A stretch of DNA of 9,516 nt. Source: Wenzhouxiangella sp. GTDB taxonomy: Bacteria > Pseudomonadota > Gammaproteobacteria > Xanthomonadales > Wenzhouxiangellaceae. The translations under genes were made by a program, and so were the position numbers. The stretch is taken from contig SKQI01000175.1 in NCBI GenBank assembly GCA_007119095.1, forward strand, positions 1 to 9,516, written 5' to 3'. A model generated the notes under the pieces. The model had not been told where the DNA came from. It worked only from the letters and a program-made list of their open reading frames with translations, and ran no database searches. Of this stretch, positions 1 to 7,543 are shown piece after piece; positions within the stretch are counted from its first letter, which is position 1, and every line of letters begins with the position of its first letter.

Positions 1-1593
1 ACCCTGTTTTTTGCCACTTCGCTGTCGCCCAGCCTGGTGCCGCGGCCGTTCATGATGCAGGCGCTGTTGTCGGGCGTCGCCCTGGCGGCGGGTTATGCGG
101 TGGGCGTTTTCCTGCACTGGCTGTGGCATTTCATGGAGCTGCCCGAGCTGCGTGACCGGGTTCTGCTGGTCTCCAAGATCATTGCCTGGCTGTTGTGCCT
201 CACGGTGGCCATCGCCTTTCTGGTCCGCGCCTCGGCCTGGCAGAACAGCGTGCGCGAGCTGATGAACATGGCACCGGTGGAAACGGCCCGGCCCTTTTCC
301 GTCGGCCTGATTGCCGTGCTGGTGTTTGTATTTCTGCTGGCCCTGGCGCGCCTGTTCTTGTTCATCAAGCGCAGCGTGGCCGGCCACGTGGATCGGGTGG
401 TGCCGACCCGGATTTCCCTGGTCATTGGCGCGCTGGTTGCCGTGCTGCTGTTCTGGGGTGTGATTTCAGGCGTCCTGGCCCGATTTGCCCTGAACAGCTT
501 CGATGCCTCGTTTCAGCAGCTTGATCTGCTGATCGAGGATGAGCTCGACCCACCCACCGACCCCCGTCGCACCGGTTCCGAGGCCTCGCTGCTGGCCTGG
601 GATGACCTCGGGCGCCAGGGCCGGCGCTTTATTGCCCGAACCCCGAGCGGGGACGAGTTGGCGAGCATCAGTCCGGGGTCGGTGATGGAGCCAATTCGGA
701 TCTACGCCGGCCTGAATTCCGGCGAATCCATCGAGCAGCGTGCCGCCCTGGCGCTGGCGGAAATGGAACGGCTGGGGGCTTTTGAACGCGATTACCTGGT
801 TATTATCACGCCCACCGGCACCGGCTGGGTTGACCCTGGCGGCATTCGCAGCCTGGAATACCTGGTCGGCGGTAACGTCGCCAGCGTGGCCGTGCAGTAC
901 TCCTACCTGCCCAGTTGGCTGTCGCTGCTGGCCCAGGCCGAATATGGGCAAGAGACAGCGCGCATCCTGTTCGATCTGGTCTATCGCACCTGGCGCGAGC
1001 TGCCGGCCGACAGCCGGCCCCGCCTGTACCTGCATGGCCTGAGCCTGGGAGCGCTCAACTCCGAACGCTCGGCAGATATCTGGGATCTCATCGGCGACCC
1101 GATTGACGGTGCCTTGTGGAGCGGCCCACCGTTTCGCAGCCGCACCTGGCAATGGGCGACCGAGCAGCGCAATCCCGGCTCCCCGGCCTGGCTGCCGCGC
1201 TTTCGCGACGGCTCGGTGATTCGATTCGCCAACCAGCACGGCGGCCTGGACGACTTTGCCGCCCCCTGGGGACCGTTCCGGGTGGTCTACCTGCAGTATG
1301 CCAGCGACCCGATCAGCTTCTTTTCGCCCAGCTCGCTGTACAGCGAGCCGGCCTGGATGCGTGGACAGCGCGGGCCGGATGTTTCTCCAAAGCTGCGTTG
1401 GTACCCGATCGTGACTTTTCTGCAGCTGGCCGCCGATATCGCCGCCGCCGAGGTTGCTCCGCTTGGCTATGGTCATGCCTATGCCACCGAGCATTACATT
1501 GATGCCTGGCAAGCGATGATCGAAGAACCGGGTTGGGATGAAGAGCGCTTGCAGCGTCTCAAACAGAAAATCGGTGATTTACAGGGTGATTAG
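1..1593 (+). CDS. Membrane-anchored alpha/beta-hydrolase, Abhydrolase_9 family (5'-truncated by window)
   Basis: The frame is open to base 1. The 12 codons before the GTG at 37 encode TLFFATSLSPSL, which continues smoothly into VPRPF and matches the conserved N-terminal region of this family as I recall it, so the true start lies outside the window. Numbering from base 1, hydrophobic segments lie near residues 17-37, 55-75, 102-122 and 138-160, followed by a hydrolase domain of about 350 residues. The nucleophile elbow is HGLSLGA, with Ser348 (codon 1042-1044). Asp435 in YLQYASDP and His492 in GYGHAY are the likely triad partners. Other family-like blocks are GTGWVDP, WSGPPF and HYIDAW. The expected role is a membrane-bound serine hydrolase or esterase; the substrate is unknown. 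It is convergent with the next gene, with six bases between the stops. The family call is strong and the triad assignment is inferred from motif order. Confidence 0.85.
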   Translation, partial: TLFFATSLSPSLVPRPFMMQALLSGVALAAGYAVGVFLHWLWHFMELPELRDRVLLVSKIIAWLLCLTVAIAFLVRASAWQNSVRELMNMAPVETARPFSVGLIAVLVFVFLLALARLFLFIKRSVAGHVDRVVPTRISLVIGALVAVLLFWGVISGVLARFALNSFDASFQQLDLLIEDELDPPTDPRRTGSEASLLAWDDLGRQGRRFIARTPSGDELASISPGSVMEPIRIYAGLNSGESIEQRAALALAEMERLGAFERDYLVIITPTGTGWVDPGGIRSLEYLVGGNVASVAVQYSYLPSWLSLLAQAEYGQETARILFDLVYRTWRELPADSRPRLYLHGLSLGALNSERSADIWDLIGDPIDGALWSGPPFRSRTWQWATEQRNPGSPAWLPRFRDGSVIRFANQHGGLDDFAAPWGPFRVVYLQYASDPISFFSPSSLYSEPAWMRGQRGPDVSPKLRWYPIVTFLQLAADIAAAEVAPLGYGHAYATEHYIDAWQAMIEEPGWDEERLQRLKQKIGDLQGD

Positions 1594-1599
1594 CATGGG

Positions 1600-2280
1600 C
1601 TACGGCTTGAGCAACAGCTCGATCATGGCGTAGCGGTTGTGCGTCAGCACGGTTTGAGCGGTGCTGATGTTCAACGGGCTGTTGAAAATTGGGCCATCGT
1701 GGACGAAGCTGTGAAATTCGCCGTTTTCGCCGCAGGGATCGACGCCGTCCGGCAAATCGGCCAGCAGATCCTGGTCAAGATCGCGGCCCAGAAAGTGCTG
1801 ATCCAGCGCAAGGGTATCGACACAGCTTAACCGGGCGCGAAAGCCCCTGGCTATAAGGTCGCGTGCCATCGCTGCGGTGGGTTCTTGCCAAAGAGGGAAC
1901 ACCGGCTCGAAGCCCAGCCTGGCAAACAAGGCCTCGCGCCATTGGCGGATATCGGTCAGGAAAAGATCACCGCAGGCAACATGCCGGACCCCTTGCTCAC
2001 GCCATTGCTCGAGTTCTGCAGCCAGGCGTTGCTCGTAAGTGGCGTTGTCACAGTCCTCCGGCAAGGGCACCAGCGATAGCGGCAAACCAATGGCCTCAGT
2101 CTGGGCGGTGATCAGCTCGCGCGAGGTGCCGTGCAAAGCAACGCGTCCATTGCGCTCGTTGATGGTGGTGACAAGACTGGCAATGCGCCAGCCGGGATCT
2201 CGCAGCAAGCGATCGACCATGTAGATGCTGTCCTTGCCACCTGAAGACAGCACCAGGATTGAAATCGGATCAGCACTCAC
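1600..2280 (-). CDS. Dph6-like ATP pyrophosphatase (diphthine-ammonia ligase family)
   Basis: The 226-residue product belongs to the adenine-nucleotide alpha-hydrolase/Dph6 family (PF01902). The PP-loop SSGGKDS lies at residues 12-18 and would bind ATP. HGTSRE (50-55) and CGDLFLTDIRQWRE (103-116) are typical inner motifs. The C-terminal GENGEFHSFVHDGPIF (184-199) is the family's signature block. In eukaryotes and archaea the family amidates diphthine on elongation factor 2. Bacteria lack that modification, so the substrate here is unknown, though adenylation of a carboxyl or carbonyl group is the expected chemistry. I chose the GTG at 2280, nine codons before the PP-loop, with a weak GAAGAG ribosome site eight bases upstream (2289-2294). 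A longer in-frame start at 2430 would overlap the transporter gene by 74 bases and add a Cys/Arg-rich stretch unlike the family. It follows the transporter gene in the same direction. Confidence 0.82.
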   Translation of the reverse strand: MSADPISILVLSSGGKDSIYMVDRLLRDPGWRIASLVTTINERNGRVALHGTSRELITAQTEAIGLPLSLVPLPEDCDNATYEQRLAAELEQWREQGVRHVACGDLFLTDIRQWREALFARLGFEPVFPLWQEPTAAMARDLIARGFRARLSCVDTLALDQHFLGRDLDQDLLADLPDGVDPCGENGEFHSFVHDGPIFNSPLNISTAQTVLTHNRYAMIELLLKP

Positions 2281-2308
2281 TTGGGCAACTCTTCTTTTCT
2301 GAAACGAC

Positions 2309-2333
2309 GGGGCCCGCACTGATGGCGGGCCCC
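2309..2333 (-). terminator. GC-rich hairpin between the transporter and Dph6-like genes
   Basis: A perfect 9-bp inverted repeat (GGGGCCCGC / GCGGGCCCC) with a 7-base loop begins 24 bases after the transporter stop. On the minus strand it is followed by GTCGTTTC, a weak U-tract. It may be an intrinsic terminator for the envelope operon, or a partial terminator or mRNA-stabilising stem. Only 28 bases separate it from the chosen start of the Dph6-like gene and I see no clear promoter there, so some read-through is likely. Confidence 0.5.
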
Positions 2334-2356
2334 TGTTTCTGCCAGATAAAATCCGG

Positions 2357-4828
2357 TCAGACTGACTTGGCCGGCTCCTTCCAGGACAGCAGCAGACGAG
2401 CCAGAGCCGGCAGCAGCAACATGGCGCCAATCATGTTGAAGATAAACATGAAGGCCAGCAGCACGCCCATATCAGCCTGGAATTGCAGGGCCGAGAACAG
2501 CCAGGTTCCAACACCAACGGCCAGGGTGACCGCGGTAAAGAACACGGCCTTACCGGTCAATCTCAAGGTGCGCATATACGCCTCATCCAGGCTGTAGCCT
2601 TCCTGAAGGAAGCTGCGCATTCGGCTGAAGATATAAATGCCGTAGTCCACCCCGATCCCGACGCCAAGCGCCACGACAGGCAAGGTGTTTACCTTGAGGC
2701 CGATTCCCATATACGCCATCAGCGCATAAGCCATGTAACTGACCAGCACCAACGGCAACACGATGCACAAGGTACCCAGGATGGTTCGGAAAGTGATCAG
2801 ACACAGGATAATGATGGCTGAATACACATAAATCAGCATTGGCGTCTGAGCCGCTTCCACCACTTCATTGGTCGCCGCCATTACACCAACATTGCCGGTT
2901 GCAAGGCGGAACTTCAAGCACTCTTCGCACGGCTCACCTTCCTGGGCCAGCAGCTCGTCCAGAACCTCGCCCGGTGCTGCAAAATCAAGACCGTCGACGA
3001 AGATTTCCCCACGAAGCTCGCGCACGCGACGGACCACCCGGATGATGGTTTCGGCCTTGTGATCCTCGGTAAAGACCATGATCGGCATTGCGCTGCAGTC
3101 TTCATTCAGCAATCCGGTCCCCGTCTCGATATCCTGCAGGTTCTGACGCATGATGAAGGGGTTGCGCGGCAACACCTTCCAGCGCAGATAGCCTTCATTC
3201 CAGCCGGCATTGACGACCTTGGCCACCTGCGGCAGCGATATCACCTGCTGGACGCCCTCCACATTGGCCATATGCCAGGCGAATCGATCAATCGCCTCCA
3301 TGACGACATAGGACTCGGTGCATGCCTCCGGCACGGTTTCGGCAATGATTGAAATCAGATCGGTGCCCAGGGCGAAGCGGTCGGCAATCAAACGCGCATC
3401 CTGGTTGTAACGCGCATCCGGCCTCAGCTCCGGCACACCCGGCTGAGAATCCCCGATCTGCATGTCCTGCGATTTGATAAAGGCAAAAGCGAACAGGCCA
3501 ATCCCTGCAGCCACGGCCAGCAAGGCTACGCGCGGACGGGTGAAGGAGGCGATCAGCGACCAGATCAGGCTGGGGCGAGTGCCTCGGTCGTACTGACGCT
3601 GTCTGAACTTCTCCGGGTTGCGCAATCGCACATATGACAGCAAGATCGGCAGCAGTACCAGGTTGGTGAAGATGATCACCGCAACACCGATACTGGCAGT
3701 AATTGCCAGCTCCTGGATGATCCGGATATTGATCAGCAGAATGGTCAAAAAGCCGATCGTATCGGACAGCAAGGCAATGGAGCCCGGCGCCAAAAGTCGT
3801 GCAAAAGTCGCCTTGGAGGCATCCAGACTTGAAGCAATCGGCACGCTGTCCAACGGCGTCTTGTCCGTCGCAAGCCCTATCGGAGAATGGCCGCCAAACA
3901 GTTTCTCGGCATTCCAGCCGCTGATCATCTGAACCCCGTGACTGACCCCGATCGCGAACACCAGGAATGGCGTCAGAATGTTCATGGGGTCGATCCCGAA
4001 GCCGAGCAGACTCAGCAGACCCAGCTGCCAGATCACGGCTGTCACCGAGCAGACCAGCGGCAGCACCGTCAGCCAAAGCGATCCGGAATACATGAACAGC
4101 AGCAGCGCGGTGATCAGAAATGCGACACCGAAGTAGGCCACCACACCGCGCGCGCCATCGGCAATATCACCAACGATCTTGGCAAAGCCAATGATATGAA
4201 CCGTATGGGCTTCATCCTCGAACTCGGTCCTGATCGACTCCAGTCGGTCGGCCACATCCTGGTAGTTGAGAGACAAGCCGGTCGACGGATCTCGCTCCAA
4301 CAGGTTGGCCGAGACCAGCGCGCCGGAGAAATCGGAAGCAACCAGTCGGCCAACTTCACCCGAGGCGACGATGTTCGACCTGACTCGTTCAAATGCTTCC
4401 GGTGACGGCGTGAAATCGGCCGGAATGACATTACCGCCGGCAAAGCCATCTTCAACAATTTCTACAAAGCGGACATTAGGGGTAAAGATTGAGCGGACAC
4501 TGGCCCGGTCAACACCGGGAATAAAAAACACCTGGTTGGTAATGCGCTCAATTTTTTCGAAAAACTCCGGCGTGAACATCTCGCCGTCTTCAGCCATCAA
4601 GGCCACCATCACGCGGTTGGCACCGCCAAACTCACGCTCATACTCCATGAACGTCTGCATGTATTCATGATCAAGCGGAAGCTGTTTCAGAAACCCGGCA
4701 TCGACCCGCAGCTGAGACATGAAGAACAGCATTGCCACGGTGCCGGCCAGGAAGATCAGCAAGACCAGTGGTCGAACACTGAATACCGCGTTGGCAACAC
4801 GAGCCGTGAATGTCGTCCCTTCACTCAT
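2357..4828 (-). CDS. RND/MMPL-family inner-membrane transporter
   Basis: The 823-residue product has the two-fold RND layout: TM1 near 19-37, a large periplasmic loop (38-227), TM2-6 (about 228-400), TM7 near 432-452, a second large loop (453-662), and TM8-12 (about 663-812). Such proteins use the proton gradient to move lipids or other hydrophobic molecules within the envelope. TM10 carries GVGIGVDYGIYIFSR with Asp728, the likely proton-relay residue. The matching TM4 position reads AIGVSHGVQM, so the pseudo-symmetric acidic residue is replaced by Ser/His (His297). The second loop contains Cys503, Cys578 and a CEEC pair (Cys634, Cys637). The ATG lies seven bases after an AGGGG site. It overlaps the stop of the upstream propeller gene in ATGAGTGA, which implies translational coupling. 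The substrate cannot be read from the sequence. Length is normal for stand-alone MMPL-type exporters. Confidence 0.9.
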   Translation of the reverse strand: MSEGTTFTARVANAVFSVRPLVLLIFLAGTVAMLFFMSQLRVDAGFLKQLPLDHEYMQTFMEYEREFGGANRVMVALMAEDGEMFTPEFFEKIERITNQVFFIPGVDRASVRSIFTPNVRFVEIVEDGFAGGNVIPADFTPSPEAFERVRSNIVASGEVGRLVASDFSGALVSANLLERDPSTGLSLNYQDVADRLESIRTEFEDEAHTVHIIGFAKIVGDIADGARGVVAYFGVAFLITALLLFMYSGSLWLTVLPLVCSVTAVIWQLGLLSLLGFGIDPMNILTPFLVFAIGVSHGVQMISGWNAEKLFGGHSPIGLATDKTPLDSVPIASSLDASKATFARLLAPGSIALLSDTIGFLTILLINIRIIQELAITASIGVAVIIFTNLVLLPILLSYVRLRNPEKFRQRQYDRGTRPSLIWSLIASFTRPRVALLAVAAGIGLFAFAFIKSQDMQIGDSQPGVPELRPDARYNQDARLIADRFALGTDLISIIAETVPEACTESYVVMEAIDRFAWHMANVEGVQQVISLPQVAKVVNAGWNEGYLRWKVLPRNPFIMRQNLQDIETGTGLLNEDCSAMPIMVFTEDHKAETIIRVVRRVRELRGEIFVDGLDFAAPGEVLDELLAQEGEPCEECLKFRLATGNVGVMAATNEVVEAAQTPMLIYVYSAIIILCLITFRTILGTLCIVLPLVLVSYMAYALMAYMGIGLKVNTLPVVALGVGIGVDYGIYIFSRMRSFLQEGYSLDEAYMRTLRLTGKAVFFTAVTLAVGVGTWLFSALQFQADMGVLLAFMFIFNMIGAMLLLPALARLLLSWKEPAKSV

Positions 4829-5906
4829 AACTAAGCCCCTTTTCTCCCGCCAGAATCATGCGCCCGGAATCGTCGAAGATAACGCTGACAAACGCGCCGC
4901 CGAGGCGGTCTTCCCGAAGTTCGAAGCTGCCATCGTCCGGATTGAATCGAAGCCGTGCCGCACCGGAACCAACCATGAAGGGGCGGCCGCTTGGATCGAT
5001 CGTTCCTCCCTTCAGGGTCGATGACAAGCCGCTGTCCAGCACCTCCCAACTATCGCCAAAGTCTCGGGAATACTGCACGTGGCCGCGCAGGCCAAAGGCA
5101 AGGATAGAGCCGTCGCCGATACTGAGCAGGCCGAACATCGAGCCGCCGTAAGGGAAGCGGAAGCTCTCCCAGGTTTCACCGCCGTCCGTGCTGCGGAAAC
5201 CATAACCGCGTTCAGCAGCAATCATCTGGCGACCATTGCCCAGATTGAGAAAGGCGTTCAGGTGGCATTCCATGAATTCGTAGCAGCCACGATCAAAATC
5301 CATGGCCGCATCGTAAAACTCGTCGTCATCATCCATGAATCCGAACTCGTCATCGAATTCATCGAAAGCATCTAGGTCGTCAGCCGCCATCGCCGCTTCT
5401 TCCCAGTCAATTGCCTCTGAGGTGACCAGGTCAGCCATATCCAGGACTTCCCAGTTGCGCCCGGCATCTTCCGTTCGCATGAACAGACCGTAGGAACCGA
5501 TCGCAACGCCCTCATTGGCATTGAAGAAATGCACATCGAGGAGCGGCTTTTCCCATTCCGGCTCAAAATGCTGAAGAGACCAGGTGCGACCGAGATCACG
5601 GCTATGAATGATGGTGCTGTCGTGACCAACCGCCCAGAGACGGCCGCCCGCAAAAGTCACTCGGGTCAACGTGGCCTGCACCGGCACAAACTCGGCCTGT
5701 TCCCAGCTCAGGCCATCGCTGGAGCGGAGCACGTGCCCACGCTCACCGACTGCAATGAACCGCTGACCGGCTCGGGTGACATCCAGGGCGAGCGCCTGGG
5801 CCGCCAGCCGGGCCTTGTCAGCTGGCCTGGGCTCGTCGTTTTGCGCATGTGCCAGACCAGCCAGCAACAACAAAGCGAATGTCAGAGAGCATAAACCCCG
5901 ATGCAT
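4821..5906 (-). CDS. Periplasmic Ycf48-like Asp-box (BNR) beta-propeller with acidic insertion
   Basis: The 361-residue protein starts with a Sec signal peptide (hydrophobic core 8-18, likely cleavage after AHA at 19-21). Five Asp-box motifs mark propeller blades: SSDGLSW (62-68), SRDLGRTW (102-109), TEDAGRNW (145-152), STDGGETW (239-246) and SRDFGDSW (280-287). The fold resembles Ycf48/HCF136, a photosystem II assembly factor, but there is no photosynthetic context here. Ycf48-like genes also occur beside RND transporters in non-phototrophs, where they may act as periplasmic adaptors or assembly factors; that role is inferred. Residues 168-207 form an Asp/Glu-rich, Phe-dotted insertion, followed by the only two cysteines of the mature protein (Cys208, Cys214). 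The start has a perfect AAGGAGGT site. The stop overlaps the transporter start, so the two products are probably made together. Confidence 0.85.
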   Translation of the reverse strand: MHRGLCSLTFALLLLAGLAHAQNDEPRPADKARLAAQALALDVTRAGQRFIAVGERGHVLRSSDGLSWEQAEFVPVQATLTRVTFAGGRLWAVGHDSTIIHSRDLGRTWSLQHFEPEWEKPLLDVHFFNANEGVAIGSYGLFMRTEDAGRNWEVLDMADLVTSEAIDWEEAAMAADDLDAFDEFDDEFGFMDDDDEFYDAAMDFDRGCYEFMECHLNAFLNLGNGRQMIAAERGYGFRSTDGGETWESFRFPYGGSMFGLLSIGDGSILAFGLRGHVQYSRDFGDSWEVLDSGLSSTLKGGTIDPSGRPFMVGSGAARLRFNPDDGSFELREDRLGGAFVSVIFDDSGRMILAGEKGLSYE

Positions 5907-5911
5907 GCCCT

Positions 5912-5919
5912 ACCTCCTT
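5912..5919 (-). promoter_or_regulatory. Consensus Shine-Dalgarno site of the propeller gene
   Basis: AAGGAGGT, a full match to the anti-Shine-Dalgarno consensus, ends five bases before the ATG at 5906. It fixes the start of the beta-propeller gene and predicts strong translation initiation. Confidence 0.85.
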
Positions 5920-5945
5920 GCAAATTACTTCGTTATGTTGAACCA

Positions 5946-5970
5946 AGAGGGCGGCCCACGGCCGCCCTCT
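5946..5970 (-). terminator. Hairpin after the shorter DUF1329 gene
   Basis: A 10-bp perfect inverted repeat (AGAGGGCGGC / GCCGCCCTCT), extendable by one C-G pair at the loop, starts 12 bases after the DUF1329 stop. On the minus strand it is followed by TTGGTTC, a poor U-tract, so it may be a leaky terminator or a 3'-end stabilising stem. No promoter is evident in the 39 bases between it and the propeller start, so read-through into the propeller and transporter genes is likely. Confidence 0.5.
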
Positions 5971-5982
5971 CAGTCCTGCTTG

Positions 5983-7434
5983 TTATCGACGACCCCGGGT
6001 ACGCAATGCCTGAGGCGTATAGTTTGATGGGCTCAAGGTTTCCTGGAAGGTAGCCACCGGATCCTGATTATCCAGGCCGTTGACGATATAACGACCAGAC
6101 TGCAGATCCAGAGAAGACTCAAGCGTCGCCCACAGGGTCGGAATGTCATAGAAGTTGATCGTATGGGCTTCCGACAGACGCCACATATTTCCGCGCTGAT
6201 CGTAGTGATCAATCACGGCAATCTGGTAGCTGTCGGCTTCGATGTACATGGTTCGGCGCGGATTGATATGGCGCGTTCCGTCTCTCAGCGTTGCCTCCAC
6301 AACCCAGACGCGATGCAGTTCATACCGCAGCAAATCAGGATTCATGTGGCCCGGCTGGATGAGATCATCCGGCGTCACATCTCCGCCATGCGCCTGATAT
6401 GAATTGTAGGGGATGTACATTTCCTTCAGCCCCGCAATCTCCCAGTCAAAACGATCCATGGCGCCGTTGAACATGTCAGTCATGTCATTGGTGCGCAGAC
6501 CATCAGACGCAGTACCCGGATTGTCGTAGGCCACGTTCGGCGCACGGCGAACCCGGCGCTGACCCGGATTGTAGATCCAGGCCTGGCGCGGCTGGGCAAT
6601 CTGGTTCAGGGACTCGTGAACCAGCAGGATATTGCCGGCCAGACGCGCCGGAGACTCGACTTCCTGGAAAAAGTACAAAAGAATATTGTTGGTGTCTTCG
6701 ATCGTGTTGCCTTCGATGTAATACAGGCCCAGGAATTCTTCCCGCAAGCGGATCAGCTGGAAGGAGCCGCGCGATGTCGGCACCGCCTGGTTCCAGAAGC
6801 GAATGCCACCCGTACCCTTGTACTTCATCTTGTGGTTCCAGACCAGCTCGTAGGCATTCTGAGGCAGCGGGAAGGGGAAACCTTCGGCCACATCAGCCAC
6901 ACCCTCTCCACCGGCCACCAGCCGACCGGTCGAGGCATTACGCTTGGTCATTTCGTTAATACGCTCGGAAAAAGCAGCGCTGCGGCGGGTCGGAAACACG
7001 CGCATCCGGAAAGTATCCGGATAGCGTTCGAAAGCCGCCTTGTGGCCCGCCGTCAACTTGTCGGCATGATCACGGTAGTTCTCTGCGGTAATGACAAACA
7101 GCGGTTCATCGTCGGCAAAAGGATCCGGATGACGATCGCCTGGCTGGAACCCATCCGGCCAGTTGGCCCGGGTAATACCGCCAGTCCATTCCGGGATGGT
7201 TCCGTCGGCATTGCCCGCTTTCAGCGAACCCATCGGCGTCAGATCTTGCCCCAGCCGGGCAATGTTTTCCTCGGTGCGAGGCAGGATAAAGTCCGCTTCC
7301 TGCGGAGGCGGTGCATCGTCGCCGGCCACCGCTGATGCCGAAAAGGTCAGCGCCAAGCCACCCGATATCAGCCCGGCGCCCAGCAGAAAGCTCGCAGTCA
7401 GCCCGGCACAAAGATTCCTGTTGTTCAAAAGCAT
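5983..7434 (-). CDS. DUF1329 periplasmic protein (short, soluble paralog)
   Basis: The 483-residue product has a Sec signal peptide (hydrophobic stretch about 10-34, likely cleavage after AVA at 35-37) and no lipobox. The mature protein has no cysteine. A DUF1329 domain (PF07044) fills residues 48-483, from DFILPRTEENIARLG to the end. As I recall, this family is related to the LolA/LolB lipid-carrier fold and accompanies DUF1302 barrels, so a periplasmic carrier of hydrophobic molecules is a reasonable but unproven role. The domain aligns without gaps over 436 residues with the product encoded just upstream (7544-9478), at roughly three quarters identity by eye. The ATG at 7434 has a GGGGTAGG site five bases upstream. 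The gap before it (7435-7543) holds the terminator-like hairpin of the upstream gene and an AT-richer stretch in which I see no convincing promoter. Confidence 0.88.
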   Translation of the reverse strand: MLLNNRNLCAGLTASFLLGAGLISGGLALTFSASAVAGDDAPPPQEADFILPRTEENIARLGQDLTPMGSLKAGNADGTIPEWTGGITRANWPDGFQPGDRHPDPFADDEPLFVITAENYRDHADKLTAGHKAAFERYPDTFRMRVFPTRRSAAFSERINEMTKRNASTGRLVAGGEGVADVAEGFPFPLPQNAYELVWNHKMKYKGTGGIRFWNQAVPTSRGSFQLIRLREEFLGLYYIEGNTIEDTNNILLYFFQEVESPARLAGNILLVHESLNQIAQPRQAWIYNPGQRRVRRAPNVAYDNPGTASDGLRTNDMTDMFNGAMDRFDWEIAGLKEMYIPYNSYQAHGGDVTPDDLIQPGHMNPDLLRYELHRVWVVEATLRDGTRHINPRRTMYIEADSYQIAVIDHYDQRGNMWRLSEAHTINFYDIPTLWATLESSLDLQSGRYIVNGLDNQDPVATFQETLSPSNYTPQALRTRGRR

Positions 7435-7492
7435 TGATTCCTACCCCGGCTTTTCAGCCTGATTTTGGTCAGTTGTATTTGAGCAAATTGAA

Positions 7493-7523
7493 AGAAGCCG
7501 GCCGATGCGTACGGCCGGCTTCT
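7493..7523 (-). terminator. Intrinsic terminator-like hairpin between the two DUF1329 genes
   Basis: A perfect 12-bp stem (AGAAGCCGGCCG / CGGCCGGCTTCT) with a 7-base loop lies 20 bases after the stop of the lipoprotein gene. On the minus strand the 3' arm runs into TTCAATTTG, so the transcript ends in a broken U-tract (CUUCUUUCAAUUU). It is the best terminator candidate in the window. It could cap the transcript of the barrel and lipoprotein genes and lower expression of the genes downstream. Confidence 0.65.
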
Positions 7524-7543
7524 ATTCGTGCTGCGCGGTTTGG

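Noticed and set aside
37..39. GTG as the start of the hydrolase
   Set aside because: The 12 codons upstream are in frame and encode residues that fit the conserved N-terminus of the family, so the gene begins before the window.
466..1512. A 348-codon minus-strand open frame opposite the hydrolase
   Set aside because: Long antisense frames are common in GC-rich genes. The product shows no domain, while the plus strand carries clear hydrolase motifs in the correct order.
2281..2430. An N-terminal extension of the Dph6-like protein starting at 2430
   Set aside because: It would overlap the transporter gene, read through the intergenic hairpin, and add a Cys/Arg-rich stretch unlike the family. 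The GTG at 2280 fits the family's normal N-terminus.
3288..4076. A 262-codon minus-strand frame inside the transporter gene
   Set aside because: It is a frame-shifted shadow of the RND gene, with no membrane-segment pattern and no start signal.
7435..7492. A possible promoter for the shorter DUF1329 gene in the AT-richer gap
   Set aside because: TTGCTC followed by AAATAC/TACAAC-like words is present on the minus strand, but no -35/-10 pair has good consensus and spacing.
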